Notes: a model not told the origin generated them from the sequence alone. A stretch of 64,000 nt of DNA from Adhaeribacter pallidiroseus (GCF_003340495.1 NZ_QASA01000001.1:2914001-2978000); one strand, 5' to 3'. Numbered from the stretch's first letter, positions 8,628-17,898 are shown. Made by a program: numbers and translations.

Positions 8628-10211
8628 TTATTCATTAATTACCAGGGTGGTTATAGATCGGGGTGGTAAAGCAACAGGCTGCGTGACTTTACCCATTGGA
8701 TAAGCTTTCAGATTTTCATCGGGAGTAGCGGTAGTAACGTAGCGTTTATAAGTAGTTCCTTTTTTTAAATTTTTAACATCCAGCTGCAAATTTTGAGCTT
8801 GCGTTTCGTAGTTGATGGCTACCACTACCAGCTTACCAGCAGCGTGGGCATACGCCGAAACCATTACTTTTTGGGCTGCTTCTACGGCCGACAAATGATC
8901 TTGACGGTTTAAGAGTAAGCGATGCATGCCGGGCCGGATAAACAAACTATAATGCCCTAAAGCCCACAGGTTTTTGGTAGGCTGGAACCCGCCATTGGTG
9001 TGGTTGGCATTGGGTTGTAAGGCAATTAAATAATAACGCGTATCAAAATCGGGTTTGCCAGGCTCAAAGCCATTCCAGAACTGCCAGGCCGAAGCATTGG
9101 CTACGGTTAAGTCTTGATGAATCATTTTGGCCAAAAACAAGCCGCAGTCCATGGCAGATCGGCGGGCTTTAGTACCTTCCCGGAAACCATCGGCCAACAT
9201 GGAATACTCCGATTGCCAAAACTGCACCCCGTACTTTTGGGTAGTATCGGCTACTTGCTGGCGAATGGCCACTGTTGCTTGGTCGCCTTCGTCGGTGAAA
9301 TAGCTGTGGCCCACCACCAGTTTAGGTAAGTGGTTTAGATTTCCCAGGTAATCAGAACTGTTTTTTTTAAAAAATGCCTGTACTTGTTGCGACGTTTGGG
9401 TGGTATCGCCGTACAGAAATGTAAGCTTTGCCGCTTCGGGTAAAATAATTTGGCTAATTAAACTCTTCTGTTGCAGCGCAACATCCAGGGCTTTTACCAC
9501 GCGGCTGATTTCGAAATTGCGCCAAGGACTTCCCTCCTGCTTGGCCTCGCCTACTTTACCCATCCAATCCCACTGCGGTTCGTTTACCGGGCTGATATAA
9601 TCAAAACCTAAACCTTGTTTTTGGTAATGCAGCAGTACTTCGGTTAAAAAATCAGCATACGCTTCGTATTTATCAGGTTTTAAGTTTGCTTTAAAATCTT
9701 TCACGGTTTTAAAGCCTAAACCGTTTTGGGTGTATTGCACGGGTGGCGTATTGGAGAATGCAATTAATTTCTCGACACCGTAACTTTTTGCTTTTTGCAA
9801 AAACCAAGTATAGCCGATTTGTTTGTTCCAGTTGTAGGTACCATCGTCTTGCAGAAAACCTTCTACCCGGCGGTTTACATCTATTATACCGCTTTTATCG
9901 CCTTGCTCGGCGGTGCCGCCGCCAATGTTAAAGCGCCAGGCCGATAACCCAATGCCCCGCGGATTGCCTTGAGCATCTAACTTTTGGCTGAATAATAATT
10001 CGGCTATTTTTTCTTTTTTGGCCGTAGGCCAATGCTTGCCAATACCTTCGGCGTACCAGCAACCCGCCGCCCCAAAATTATCCATGGTTTGCGCTTGCTT
10101 TTTCCTGTTAACGGTTATTACCAGGGGTTTTTGGTTTTGCGCCCAACTGAGCACCGGGAGTGTATTTGCCATAACTAAGGCAAGCAGAATTCTGATGGCT
10201 AGAAAGGTCAT
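8628..10211 (-). CDS. Secreted GH30-type glycoside hydrolase
   Basis: This is a 527-residue glycosidase with an N-terminal signal peptide (hydrophobic residues 5-22, cleavage after SWAQ). The order of motifs is typical of clan A family GH30: NFGAAGCWY near residue 45, RFNIGGGT near 93, the acid/base glutamate E211 in SPVNEPQWDW, and the probable nucleophile E335 in FWQSEYS. The last 90 residues form the beta-sandwich side domain expected in GH30 (AVEAAQKVMVSAYAHAAGKLVVVAINYE region). The NEPQW signature and length resemble endo-beta-1,6-galactanases, so cleavage of beta-1,6-linked galactan or a related glycan is likely, though GH30 also includes xylanases and glucanases. It stands alone and is probably periplasmic or secreted. 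Confidence 0.85.
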   Translation of the reverse strand: MTFLAIRILLALVMANTLPVLSWAQNQKPLVITVNRKKQAQTMDNFGAAGCWYAEGIGKHWPTAKKEKIAELLFSQKLDAQGNPRGIGLSAWRFNIGGGTAEQGDKSGIIDVNRRVEGFLQDDGTYNWNKQIGYTWFLQKAKSYGVEKLIAFSNTPPVQYTQNGLGFKTVKDFKANLKPDKYEAYADFLTEVLLHYQKQGLGFDYISPVNEPQWDWMGKVGEAKQEGSPWRNFEISRVVKALDVALQQKSLISQIILPEAAKLTFLYGDTTQTSQQVQAFFKKNSSDYLGNLNHLPKLVVGHSYFTDEGDQATVAIRQQVADTTQKYGVQFWQSEYSMLADGFREGTKARRSAMDCGLFLAKMIHQDLTVANASAWQFWNGFEPGKPDFDTRYYLIALQPNANHTNGGFQPTKNLWALGHYSLFIRPGMHRLLLNRQDHLSAVEAAQKVMVSAYAHAAGKLVVVAINYETQAQNLQLDVKNLKKGTTYKRYVTTATPDENLKAYPMGKVTQPVALPPRSITTLVINE

Positions 10212-10673
10212 ACAACTTTTTGTAAATTTTAAAAAATAAGTAGCCGGAGTACCAATTAAGTTTAAATTCCAAAATATCCTTCATCCCTGGCTTATTGGTA
10301 AACAAGCTTTTAAAGCTAAAGGGTTTTTTAAATTTTTTACTTAGAAAGAGTAGTAACCTCAACAAATGCGGAATTCAGGAATGCCAATCTTGCAATAAAA
10401 TTTATTTTTGAAAATAGCTAATAGCCTAAGCCTGGTTACGGCTTGTTATTAGGGCCTTTTCAGGTCTTTACGGATAAACGGCTACTTTCAAAGTAAATCC
10501 TTCTTTATCTCACTTAGCTAGTCTACTGGCTTATTCTTGCGGTTACCGTCATCAGGCAAGCATCGGGTGCAAACAAAACAATTCAGCGGTAAAAATACCA
10601 AATGCTTCCCGCGCGGCTATCTGATTTTAGATCTTGGTTTACTACAGAAAATTACCGCAACCAGTCCGCAAAA
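10212..10673. other. Spacer with a weak cruciform and an AAATTTAAAAAA-family copy
   Basis: A copy of the repeated dodecamer lies at 10324-10335. An interrupted stem (CTAATA 10418-10423 with TATTAG 10447-10452, inner AAGCC/GGCTT) lies about 220 bp past the minus-strand operon that ends at 10674, too far to be called its terminator with confidence. Confidence 0.35.
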
Positions 10674-10907
10674 TTAAAATTCGTACTTGTCGCAGCGGTC
10701 TTCGTACCAGGATTTTAGAAAATCTTCTAATGTATCGAGATAAGAGTTAATTTCATTCGTGCCACGCACAAAATCGGCATCGTATTGTATTTGGGGTTCC
10801 TGGAGTTCTGGATTTAGTACTAACGCATAGGTAATGACCATGGTAGCCAAACGGTTTTCCCACATGGTAACTTCGGGGGTGTTTACCGGATATTGCAAAA
10901 GAAGCAT
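10674..10907 (-). CDS. Small hypothetical acidic protein in the deaminase operon
   Basis: The 77-residue product is acidic and rich in Glu, Asp and aromatic residues (DTLEDFLKSWYEDRCDKYEF at the C-terminus), with no signal peptide or membrane segment. The ATG lies 7 bp after the stop of the nucleoside deaminase gene, which supports a real, translationally coupled gene. No domain is recognised. Confidence 0.65.
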   Translation of the reverse strand: MLLLQYPVNTPEVTMWENRLATMVITYALVLNPELQEPQIQYDADFVRGTNEINSYLDTLEDFLKSWYEDRCDKYEF

Positions 10908-10913
10908 GGTGGT

Positions 10914-11375
10914 TTATTTTTTAAATTTTTGTTTATAGGCTTGGCTAAGCGCCTGGCAAGCTTCGGCTAACACGCCTGTTACCAGGTGCGGCGGAGCAAC
11001 CCAAATACTTATGTCGGGCGCAGATAACAAGGGGTACGCCGAAGAACTGCCGCCCACTTCCGGCACAGTGGTTCCTACTACTACCCGGCTGATTTTATGG
11101 TGCCGGATGACGTAGGAGCACATGATGCACGGCTCATGAGTAGAATAAAGAATACAATTTTGCAAGTCAGCTGTATTAATTGTTTGCCGGGCATCCCGGA
11201 TAGCTTCCATTTCGGCGTGGCAGGTAATATCTTTTTTCAATTGGCCAGCTTCTACTCCCTGACCAATTAGCTTACCTTTTTGTACGACTACTGCGCCTAC
11301 CGGAAAATCGCCTTGCTGTAAAGCTTGCTGCGCTAAATTCAGGCACCAGTGCATCCATTTTTCGTGTTCTTCCAT
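10914..11375 (-). CDS. Nucleoside deaminase (cytidine/deoxycytidylate deaminase family)
   Basis: This 153-residue zinc hydrolase removes the amino group from a free base, nucleoside or nucleotide. The signature is complete: HAEMEAI (zinc His and proton-shuttle Glu) near residues 53-59 and PCIMC (two zinc Cys) near 82-86, separated as in the guanine deaminase/TadA fold. The N-terminal MHWCLNLAQQALQQGDFPVGAVVV is typical of this family. The tail is longer and the tRNA-contact residues of TadA are not obvious, so a guanine- or cytosine-type free-base deaminase is as likely as a tRNA enzyme. The small gene at 10674-10907 follows at 7 bp. Confidence 0.85.
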   Translation of the reverse strand: MEEHEKWMHWCLNLAQQALQQGDFPVGAVVVQKGKLIGQGVEAGQLKKDITCHAEMEAIRDARQTINTADLQNCILYSTHEPCIMCSYVIRHHKISRVVVGTTVPEVGGSSSAYPLLSAPDISIWVAPPHLVTGVLAEACQALSQAYKQKFKK

Positions 11376-11510
11376 CGGCTATTTTTGAAAAATTTTGATC
11401 GGGAGCCAGCAGTATTTTAAATTTTCAGCGGTATTGCCAAAAACTAGCCGGAGCTTTCAATAGAACCGTACAGCCTATCCTGTTTTAATCCGGCAACCTC
11501 TATCCAGGAG

Positions 11511-12425
11511 TTAGTCGGGGTTAAAAGGGGAGTAATCCTGAAAAGTCCAAGTAAAGTTTTTTAAATTTTCCAGTATCACCCACTCTTTTACCTTAAAAAT
11601 CCAGGAAAGAACGGTGTGGTTAGTGGTTGCTATTTCTGAAGGTGCCGGCCATTGAACTTGGGCTGTGCCCGATAGTTGCAAGGTGCGTTGGGCATTAAAA
11701 TCAATAAAAAGCAAACCGGCCGCCGGATAATTTAAAAAATTACCCAAGGTATTGTACATGCCGTTGCCCACGTAATCGGGAATGCGTAAAGACGTAGCAT
11801 TTATAACTTCAACAAAACCCGGATTACCACCCCGGTGCGAGGTATCCATATCATGCTGGTTGTTGCTGCTGCCCACATAAAAAGTATCGGCCGCTGTTAT
11901 CCAGTTTTGTAGCTCCTTGGTCAGGATGGTTCCGGTAATGGCCGCGGGTGAGTAAATACTTTTGGCCGTTTGTTCGCTAGTTCGACGCTGGATGTATTTG
12001 GGGCAGTTAACGTACGCTTGTTTTATGGTAATTAGCAATTGCGCCTGCTTTCGGAAAACCTGACCATTTACCCGGTAGCGGCGGCGCGTGCTTGGTTCGA
12101 TAAAAAGCATTCCGATTGCGGCTTGCGCCTGTATATTTTTCCAAAAAATATCTGCCGGATTAGCGTGCAAATCCCTCTCATCCAACACCAGCCTTTGGTC
12201 ATCGATTACTTTTATAAAACCGGCGCTCCCCGCCAGAATAGAAGTCCAAACCTGACCGCTGCCATCCTGAGTGCTCACCATTACAAAAGTTTGTTGAGCT
12301 ATAAATCTATCGGCCCTAGGAGCCAAGTAAGGAACGATCAATCGGGCATTGCGGCCGGCCGGCAATGCTGCTCCTGTTTTTTGCTGCATTTCTAATTCAC
12401 CGGAATGATAAGGAGAAGCTGCCAT
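11511..12425 (-). CDS. Pyridoxamine 5'-phosphate oxidase-like flavoprotein
   Basis: The 304-residue protein contains the split-barrel FMN-binding fold: FVMVSTQDGSGQVWTSILAGSAGFIKV (residues 47-73) and IGMLFIEPSTRRRYRVNGQV (about 102-121) are the usual FMN-contact strands, and a second related half (VEVINATSLRIPDYVGNGMYNTLGNFL, LLFIDF) follows, so two barrel halves are present. The CPKYIQRR motif near residue 140 is common in bacterial PNPOx-like proteins fused to or near ferredoxin reductase domains. No reductase domain is present here. The true substrate is unknown; the gene stands alone. Confidence 0.8.
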   Translation of the reverse strand: MAASPYHSGELEMQQKTGAALPAGRNARLIVPYLAPRADRFIAQQTFVMVSTQDGSGQVWTSILAGSAGFIKVIDDQRLVLDERDLHANPADIFWKNIQAQAAIGMLFIEPSTRRRYRVNGQVFRKQAQLLITIKQAYVNCPKYIQRRTSEQTAKSIYSPAAITGTILTKELQNWITAADTFYVGSSNNQHDMDTSHRGGNPGFVEVINATSLRIPDYVGNGMYNTLGNFLNYPAAGLLFIDFNAQRTLQLSGTAQVQWPAPSEIATTNHTVLSWIFKVKEWVILENLKNFTWTFQDYSPFNPD

Positions 12426-12942
12426 TGCTTATTAAATATTTAGTTAATTGGCCCGGAATGTGGCTATTTTTTTAATAACGATATTTCTGCTGAGTCAATT
12501 CGTGAAAGAAGTAACCACCATCCTGATGGCGGGAGTAGTACTGGCGGTGGTAGTTGGTTTTTTACCGATAATTTTCCGGTTATCACGCGCCATCTGTATT
12601 TATATGTAACAGGACAAAATTAAGTTGATAAAAACCTGAGTTTAAGTAATTGATCATTAATTCATTAACGATCGAACAACGAACAACTAAAAACGACTAA
12701 CTACTTATTTTTATCCGTTACGAAAGTTCGGCTGGAAACAAAATATTGATATAAAATTTTCAGATGACCGTGGCTGGTACAAAAGCAAATGAGCCAATAG
12801 GTGATCTTTTAAAAAATTAATTCGAAAGTTGGGCTCCGTAAATCTCCCTAACTAAGCAACTTTACAAATACAGTAATTTTGATTTTTTAATATCAGATAA
12901 AATTATCTTACCAACTAATTTTTTAAAATTTTTGTCCAGCGA
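12426..12942. other. Spacer with a repeat word and a possible micro-ORF
   Basis: The spacer holds the 12-mer AACAACGAACAA at 12675-12686, which recurs at 35885 and, inverted, at 59168. A possible small membrane protein frame lies at 12460-12609 (separate entry). The remainder is AT-rich with no clear signal. Confidence 0.45.
12460..12609 (+). CDS. Possible 49-residue small membrane protein
   Basis: A GTG-started frame encodes 49 residues with two hydrophobic stretches (AIFLITIFLLS and ILMAGVVLAVVVGFLPIIF) flanked by charged residues, ending in TAA at 12607-12609. It reads as a plausible two-span micro-protein. No RBS is visible, the start is not ATG and no neighbour supports it, so it may be chance or the remainder of a longer transporter. 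Confidence 0.2.
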   Translation: MAIFLITIFLLSQFVKEVTTILMAGVVLAVVVGFLPIIFRLSRAICIYM

Positions 12943-14025
12943 TTACAAAGCTACTACCTGCCCCGTACGTACAGATTCGTCGCAGGCAAAAGCAATGCGC
13001 AGGCTGTTCACCGCATCGGCCACATGGTCAGTTAGATTAATATCTTCGCGGATGGCTTGCAAAAAATACAGCTGTTCGCGGTTGCATAATTCCTGGTGGT
13101 CGGGTTCGTCTTCCATACTAATCCAGGCATCCTCTAGCTTGAGTTCTTCTTTTTCGTTTAAATCGGCCCGGTGATACCGCAACCATTCGGTTTTGGTATG
13201 TGCTTCTACCGAATCGGATTTACCGGCGCCGCCGGCATCTTTCGCCACAATCGATATGGCACCTTTTGGCCCGATGACGTCCTTCACAAAAAAAGCAGTT
13301 TCGCTGATCATGGGCCCCCAACCGGCTTCGTACCAACCTACCGAGCCATCCGCGAAACGGATTTGCAGCTGACCATAGTTGTAATTACCCGCTGGTATAT
13401 CCTCCGTTAGACGGGCGCCAATAGCACTCACCTGAATGGGCCGCGAACGGGTCATCTGGCACATTACATCAATGTAATGCACCCCGCAGTCCACAATCGG
13501 GCTCAAGCTTTTCATTAAATTGCGGTGCACCGCCCAGGCAGCTCCGTGGCTTTGCTGGTTTAAATTCATGCGCATGACCAAGGGTTTCCCCAACTCCCGG
13601 GATAATTCTACAAATTGGATCCAAGAAGGATGGTGGCGCAGAATATACCCGATCACCAATTTTTTACCCGTGCGTTGGGCCGTTTCGGCTACCCGCACCG
13701 CGCCGGCCACCGAATCAGCAATGGGTTTTTCCAGGAAAACGTGGCAGCCACTTTCCAAGGCTTTAATAGCATAACTTTCGTGTGTATCCGGATAAGTAGA
13801 AATGCAAACCGCGTCGGGTTGGGTAGTATGCAAAGCTTCCTCAAAATCGGTGAACAAAGGATAACTGCCGCCTAATTTTTGATTTAAAACTTCTTTACTT
13901 TTGCCGGTAGAAACAATGCCGCAAATTTGAAAACCATCCAACGTGTGGTATGCACTGGCGTGCGAGGTGCCCATATTACCGCAACCCACCACGAGTACGC
14001 GTAGAAGCTTGGTATTTTCAGTCAT
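12943..14025 (-). CDS. Gfo/Idh/MocA-family oxidoreductase
   Basis: This 360-residue NAD(P)-dependent dehydrogenase acts on a sugar or inositol-like substrate. The N-terminal Rossmann fold carries VVGCGNMGTSHASAYH (residues 11-26), the family EKPIA motif lies near residue 98, and the C-terminal alpha/beta domain includes DCGVHYIDVM, the substrate-binding/catalytic His region. There is no signal peptide, so the enzyme is cytoplasmic, unlike the Tat-targeted relative at 44579-45967. It is monocistronic. A near-copy of the repeated dodecamer (with AAAA in the centre) lies just after its stop. Confidence 0.85.
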   Translation of the reverse strand: MTENTKLLRVLVVGCGNMGTSHASAYHTLDGFQICGIVSTGKSKEVLNQKLGGSYPLFTDFEEALHTTQPDAVCISTYPDTHESYAIKALESGCHVFLEKPIADSVAGAVRVAETAQRTGKKLVIGYILRHHPSWIQFVELSRELGKPLVMRMNLNQQSHGAAWAVHRNLMKSLSPIVDCGVHYIDVMCQMTRSRPIQVSAIGARLTEDIPAGNYNYGQLQIRFADGSVGWYEAGWGPMISETAFFVKDVIGPKGAISIVAKDAGGAGKSDSVEAHTKTEWLRYHRADLNEKEELKLEDAWISMEDEPDHQELCNREQLYFLQAIREDINLTDHVADAVNSLRIAFACDESVRTGQVVAL

Positions 14026-14101
14026 GATATGTTTTTTGAAGCAAATGTTAAAAATATTGGAAACAAAGCAAAAATTAAATAATAAACTATGGTGAGAATT
14101 C

Positions 14102-14151
14102 TTTTAAACGAAAAAGCCGCTAGGTTCTACTAGCGGCTTTTTCGTTTAAAA
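14102..14151. terminator. Bidirectional terminator, perfect 22-bp palindrome arms
   Basis: The arms at 14102-14123 and 14130-14151 are perfectly complementary over 22 bp with a six-base loop. The GC core is GCCGCTAG, flanked by A5/T5 and TTTTAAACG/CGTTTAAAA. It lies about 50 bp past the stop of the minus-strand gene at 14204. Confidence 0.85.
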
Positions 14152-14203
14152 CCCTTATGATATAAATCTTCAGTTAGAACATTATTCTGGTAAAGTAAAT
14201 TTA

Positions 14204-14824
14204 TTATAAACGGCTAATTTCATTAATATGTTTGTCTGAATAGCTAATCAAATAATCTTTCAGAACTTTGTTTTTCTTAGTCTCATTCGTAAAATCTTCT
14301 AATAACGCAGCATCTTTCGCTATAATTTCTTTTAAGGTTTTTTTACTTAAAATTGTAATTTCTCCCGTATTTATATCTAGTGCTTTCTCAGCTAAATAAG
14401 TATTTGATGCCATTCCATTACCAGTTGGAACTGATTTATACATCAAATCTTCAAAATAACAGTAACGTCCGAGATAATCTAGTTTACTAAACTTCATGTT
14501 GGGCCGGAACACAGAAATCTCCGGGTTAAGGTAAATACTTTTCCCATCGCAAAATCCGTAAACGTTACCTATTTTCCTTGCCAAACTTTTTTCCATGCTC
14601 ACCCGATAATAAACAACTTCGCCGGTAGCATTTAAAAAACCATATCCTTTAGTAACAGTAGTTAAAGGAGAATTATTGAAGGCAACAGAAGGACTATTTG
14701 TTTTAAACTCCTGAAAATCCCGGTAGAATCCAGGTTTTAAAACAACCTCTTTGTCCACGATATATTCCTGTTTATCGGACTTTAAAAAAAAGAAAGAGGC
14801 AATAAAAAGCAGTAAAATTTTCAT
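14204..14824 (-). CDS. Hypothetical secreted protein
   Basis: I start the gene at the ATG at 14824, giving 206 residues with a signal peptide (MKILLLFIASFFFLKSD). An upstream ATG at 14890 would add 22 residues before the signal peptide and is unlikely. The mature part has no domain I recognise; it contains several YxG/FxD patches (GYGFLNATGEVVYYRVSM, GKSIYLNPEISVF) suggesting beta structure, and a Lys/Asp-rich helical end. It is periplasmic or secreted. It stands alone and is closed by the palindrome at 14102-14151. Confidence 0.7.
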   Translation of the reverse strand: MKILLLFIASFFFLKSDKQEYIVDKEVVLKPGFYRDFQEFKTNSPSVAFNNSPLTTVTKGYGFLNATGEVVYYRVSMEKSLARKIGNVYGFCDGKSIYLNPEISVFRPNMKFSKLDYLGRYCYFEDLMYKSVPTGNGMASNTYLAEKALDINTGEITILSKKTLKEIIAKDAALLEDFTNETKKNKVLKDYLISYSDKHINEISRL

Positions 14825-15066
14825 TACAAATGTTCTTGGCTTAAATAAATTTAATAAGTGATTGGATGTAAATTTATAAATAAGACACAAGTATAATGCT
14901 AAAAGAAGCTACTACATTGCCTTGCTAATTAGGCTATTATAATTTATTTTAAAAGTAGACAAACTCTTTCTAAAATTACATTTCCTTCTTTTCAGGTTTA
15001 TATAATCCGAACATATGGAAGGTAAAATAAAACGATCGGGATGTAATTTTTTAAATTTTAAAAATC

Positions 15067-16047
15067 TTAAGCGGCCACTAATTCCCGGTTGTATTTACTG
15101 CGGTATTGCACGGGCGAAAGGCCGGTGATTTTTTTAAAGGTGTCCCGGAAAGCTTTCGGGTCGGAGTAGCCTACTTGGTACATGACTTCGTTTACGTTTT
15201 CGCGGGAAGTTTCCAGGCTCATTTTGGCGGCTTCTATTTTCACCCGTTGAATGTATTCGACTACCGTATTGGCGGTGGCTTTTTTAAACCGGCGTTCCAG
15301 GTTACGGCGACTCAGCGCTAAAGTGTCGGCCAGTTGATCTACGTTTATTTTCTCGGTGACGCTTTTTTCAATGATTTCCTGCGCTTTTTTAATAGCCTCG
15401 TCTTCGTGGTCTTTTTGGCCGGCAAATATTACAAACGGCGACTGGCTCCGGCGCTCAATATCTATCTGGAAAGCCTTGGACATAAAGACAGCAATGTCGC
15501 GGCCCACGTATTTTTCGATGAGGTACAAAATTAAATTAAGATAGGAAAATGCGCCCCCGCTGGAATAAATCCCTTGTTCATCGGTGATAATTTTATCTTC
15601 TACCAGGTTTACTTCCGGGAACATCTTCCGGAAATCTTTAGCCGCCATCCAGTGGGTTGCGCATTTTTTGCCGGTTACCAGGCCCGTAGCCGCTAACAAA
15701 AATGCCCCCACGCATAAACTACCCACTTCGGCTCCTGCTTGGTGTTGCTGCACAATCCAGGGAATAAAGTCTTGGTTGCTTTCAATCGTTTTCACCATAT
15801 CGCCATCCAGGGCCGGAATGATAATTAAATCGGTTTTGGCTATTTCGGGCGCTATTACATCCGTAAACACCTTGTAAATCCCCCCGGCGGCCGGTACTTC
15901 TTTCGTCAGACCTACCAACTGTACTTGAAATAAAGCCGGTTTGCCCATGCTTTTTAAAAGTTTATTAACTTCGGTTAATACTTGCCGCGGACCTTCGATA
16001 CTGCCCAGAACTGCTCCTTTCGGAACCAGGATAGATATATGTTTCAT
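15067..16047 (-). CDS. GlxA-type AraC transcriptional regulator
   Basis: The 326-residue protein joins a DJ-1/PfpI-like domain (residues 1-190; the nucleophile-elbow-like region reads GSLCVGAFLLAATGL) to a C-terminal AraC double helix-turn-helix (about 225-320), with the usual second-helix signature YSDPKAFRDTFKKITGLSPVQYR. Regulators of this layout sense small metabolites or stress signals. It is transcribed away from the SRPBCC gene at 16288, and with it opens the array at 16-22 kb, so control of that array is a reasonable inference. A dodecamer copy lies at 15047-15058, directly after the stop. Confidence 0.85.
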   Translation of the reverse strand: MKHISILVPKGAVLGSIEGPRQVLTEVNKLLKSMGKPALFQVQLVGLTKEVPAAGGIYKVFTDVIAPEIAKTDLIIIPALDGDMVKTIESNQDFIPWIVQQHQAGAEVGSLCVGAFLLAATGLVTGKKCATHWMAAKDFRKMFPEVNLVEDKIITDEQGIYSSGGAFSYLNLILYLIEKYVGRDIAVFMSKAFQIDIERRSQSPFVIFAGQKDHEDEAIKKAQEIIEKSVTEKINVDQLADTLALSRRNLERRFKKATANTVVEYIQRVKIEAAKMSLETSRENVNEVMYQVGYSDPKAFRDTFKKITGLSPVQYRSKYNRELVAA

Positions 16048-16154
16048 GGATGTTAAATAAATTTGAAAGAGTAGCCAAAAACAAACTAGAACGGTTACAA
16101 GGTAAACAGAATTGTTGTCGCAATCAACCCCTTAGATTGCCGGAAATATACCCC

Positions 16155-16183
16155 TTTGTTGCCAATAATTACTAATATATTTG
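16155..16183 (+). promoter_or_regulatory. Candidate Bacteroidota promoter for the 16288 gene
   Basis: TTTG at 16155-16158 and TATATTTG at 16176-16183 (matches the TAnnTTTG box) are 17 bp apart, close to the 19-bp norm for primary-sigma promoters of this phylum. The predicted transcript would have a leader of about 100 nt before the ATG at 16288. Confidence 0.4.
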
Positions 16184-16287
16184 TCTTAATCTAAATGGTT
16201 TAGCAACCCAGATCTCTGCCGGAAGGCTCTGCAGCTCCTGTTTGCCTAGATTACGAAACCTAAATTTTTAACTATAAACCTGATACC

Positions 16288-16731
16288 ATGGAAACTCAAA
16301 TTATTAAAAAATCAATCGAGATTAACGCTCCCGCCGCTAAAATCTGGGATGTATTGCTCCTGGACCAGTATAACCGCATCTGGTTCGCCGAGTTCAGTCC
16401 GGGTACATTTGCTGATACCGATTGGCAAGAAGGTAGCAAAGTAGTTTTTAAAGACGACAGTGGTAGTGGTATTATTGGTACCATCGTTGCCAACCAATTT
16501 GGCAAATTACTATCTGTTGAATACACCGGGATTTTAAAAGCCGATGCCGAAGATTACGCAAGTAAAGAAGCCCAGCAAGTAAAAGGCGGTCGCGAAATTT
16601 ACCGGGTCGCGGAGAATAATGGCGCTACGCAACTAGAAATTGAAGCCGACATGGGCGCAGAAATGTACGAGATGATGGCCGGCGCCTGGGACCAAGCTTT
16701 GCTAAAAATTAAAGATTTGGCCGAGGCGTAA
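16288..16731 (+). CDS. SRPBCC (START-like) domain protein
   Basis: This 147-residue single-domain protein has the helix-grip fold. The N-terminal strand IIKKSIEINAPAAKIWDVLL is diagnostic of SRPBCC/AHSA1-like proteins, and the C-terminal helix (MMAGAWDQALLKIKDLAEA) closes the cavity. Such proteins bind hydrophobic small molecules; some act as cyclases or chaperone activators. No catalytic residues can be named. It is divergent from the AraC regulator and followed by a DoxX gene. Confidence 0.85.
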   Translation: METQIIKKSIEINAPAAKIWDVLLLDQYNRIWFAEFSPGTFADTDWQEGSKVVFKDDSGSGIIGTIVANQFGKLLSVEYTGILKADAEDYASKEAQQVKGGREIYRVAENNGATQLEIEADMGAEMYEMMAGAWDQALLKIKDLAEA

Positions 16732-16855
16732 GCAGCACAGATTCGTAAACCGGGTGCGCTCGGGCCAACCGGTTATGGGGAGTACTGCATTTGCTACAAG
16801 TGGATAATAAATTTAAAAAATTCTGCCATTAGTAATCATAAAATTCTAAATTACC

Positions 16856-17287
16856 ATGCCCATGAAACCGAAATCAATTAAAATTACTTACTGGATTATT
16901 ACAGGTCTTTTTGCTCTTTTTATGCTTTTCGCTGGCATCACCGAAGCCATGCAGCACGAATCGGGCCGGCAGATTATGCAACACCTGGGCTACCCGGCGC
17001 ACGTGTTACTGGTGCTGGGCGCAGGCAAGATTTTAGCCGCTTTGGCGCTCATCCAAAATAAATTTAAAATTATAAAAGAATGGGCCTACGCGGGTCTTAC
17101 CTTTAACTTTATCGGGGCTTGTGTGGCCCGGGCTTACGGTCAGGATAGTCTTGGCTTAATTCTTTCGCCACTTCTTTTTATGGCGGCAATGTTTGCTTCT
17201 TATTATTTATGGAAGAAAATAACGCATCCTCCCGTTAAACAACTCCGCCTGGTGCCTTCCCCGGAGCCGATGGCTCAAATAGCTTAA
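16856..17287 (+). CDS. DoxX-like four-span membrane protein (copy 1)
   Basis: The 143-residue protein has four hydrophobic segments (about residues 9-30, 48-65, 72-92 and 97-117). The pattern ITYWIITGLFALFMLFAG and the EWAYAGLTFNFIGA segment are typical of the DoxX-like family. These proteins sit in the inner membrane and in some bacteria belong to oxidative-stress or thiosulfate-linked complexes. A second gene of the same layout lies at 19795-20202; both share the KEWAYAGL motif and LGYP in loop 1, so they are probably paralogues from a local duplication. The start could be the first or second ATG (MPMKPK). Confidence 0.8.
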   Translation: MPMKPKSIKITYWIITGLFALFMLFAGITEAMQHESGRQIMQHLGYPAHVLLVLGAGKILAALALIQNKFKIIKEWAYAGLTFNFIGACVARAYGQDSLGLILSPLLFMAAMFASYYLWKKITHPPVKQLRLVPSPEPMAQIA

Positions 17288-17355
17288 TAAGTGGCATTTC
17301 TCGCATTACGCTATTGCTTATTTTAAATAATTTATCACTCTAAAACTTAAATAAA

Positions 17356-17898
17356 ATGCTGGTAAACATCTTAATGGGCGCAGGTGCTCTTATTACCTTG
17401 TTGTTAATCGTAGCCTTGTTTGTGAAAAAACATTATGCCATCGAACGCGAAATAACGATTAACAAGTCTAAAGCAGAAGTTTTCGGCTTTATCAAACATC
17501 TTAAAAACCAGGATAAATACAGCAAATGGGTACAAACAGACCCGGACATGGAAAAAGATTATCGCGGCATTGATGGCACCGTTGGCTTTGTATACGCCTG
17601 GAACGGGAATAAGAAAGCCGGCCAGGGCGAACAAGAAATTAAAGCTATTAACGAAGGCGAAAAGTTAGAAGTAGAAGTTAGGTTTATCCGGCCATTTGCC
17701 GGAGTAGCACAAACCCCTTTTTTCACCGAAGCAATTGCGCCTAATCAAACCAAAGTGAAATGGGGCATGCGCGGTGCGAATCCGTATCCTCTTAATTTAA
17801 TGAATTTGTTTATGACTGGCATGCTCGGCAAAGATTTAGAAATAAGTTTAACTAACCTGAAAACCATTCTGGAAAAATCTCCTGTTTCTAAAAATTAA
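17356..17898 (+). CDS. SRPBCC/polyketide-cyclase-like protein with N-terminal membrane anchor
   Basis: Residues 1-23 (LVNILMGAGALITLLLIVALFV) form a membrane anchor or uncleaved signal. The helix-grip domain follows from about residue 30, starting with the family strand AIEREITINKSKAEVFGFIKHLKNQDKYSKWV and ending with a helix containing LTNLKTILEK. Such anchored SRPBCC proteins are common in Bacteroidota; ligand and partners are unknown. The order DoxX then SRPBCC suggests co-transcription with 16856-17287 (68-bp gap). Confidence 0.85.
   Translation: MLVNILMGAGALITLLLIVALFVKKHYAIEREITINKSKAEVFGFIKHLKNQDKYSKWVQTDPDMEKDYRGIDGTVGFVYAWNGNKKAGQGEQEIKAINEGEKLEVEVRFIRPFAGVAQTPFFTEAIAPNQTKVKWGMRGANPYPLNLMNLFMTGMLGKDLEISLTNLKTILEKSPVSKN

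Noticed and set aside
10108-10365. 85-codon ORF overlapping the GH30 start
   Set aside because: It overlaps the signal-peptide part of the GH30 gene in another frame and has no protein-like features.
8285-10768. TTCGTGCCACGCA present at 8285 and 10756
   Set aside because: The second copy lies inside a coding region and no third copy or structure was seen, so chance is likely.
12903-12935. Poly-T/A stretch after the Gfo/Idh/MocA gene as terminator
   Set aside because: No stem with G-C pairs; it is only a near copy of the AT-rich dodecamer.
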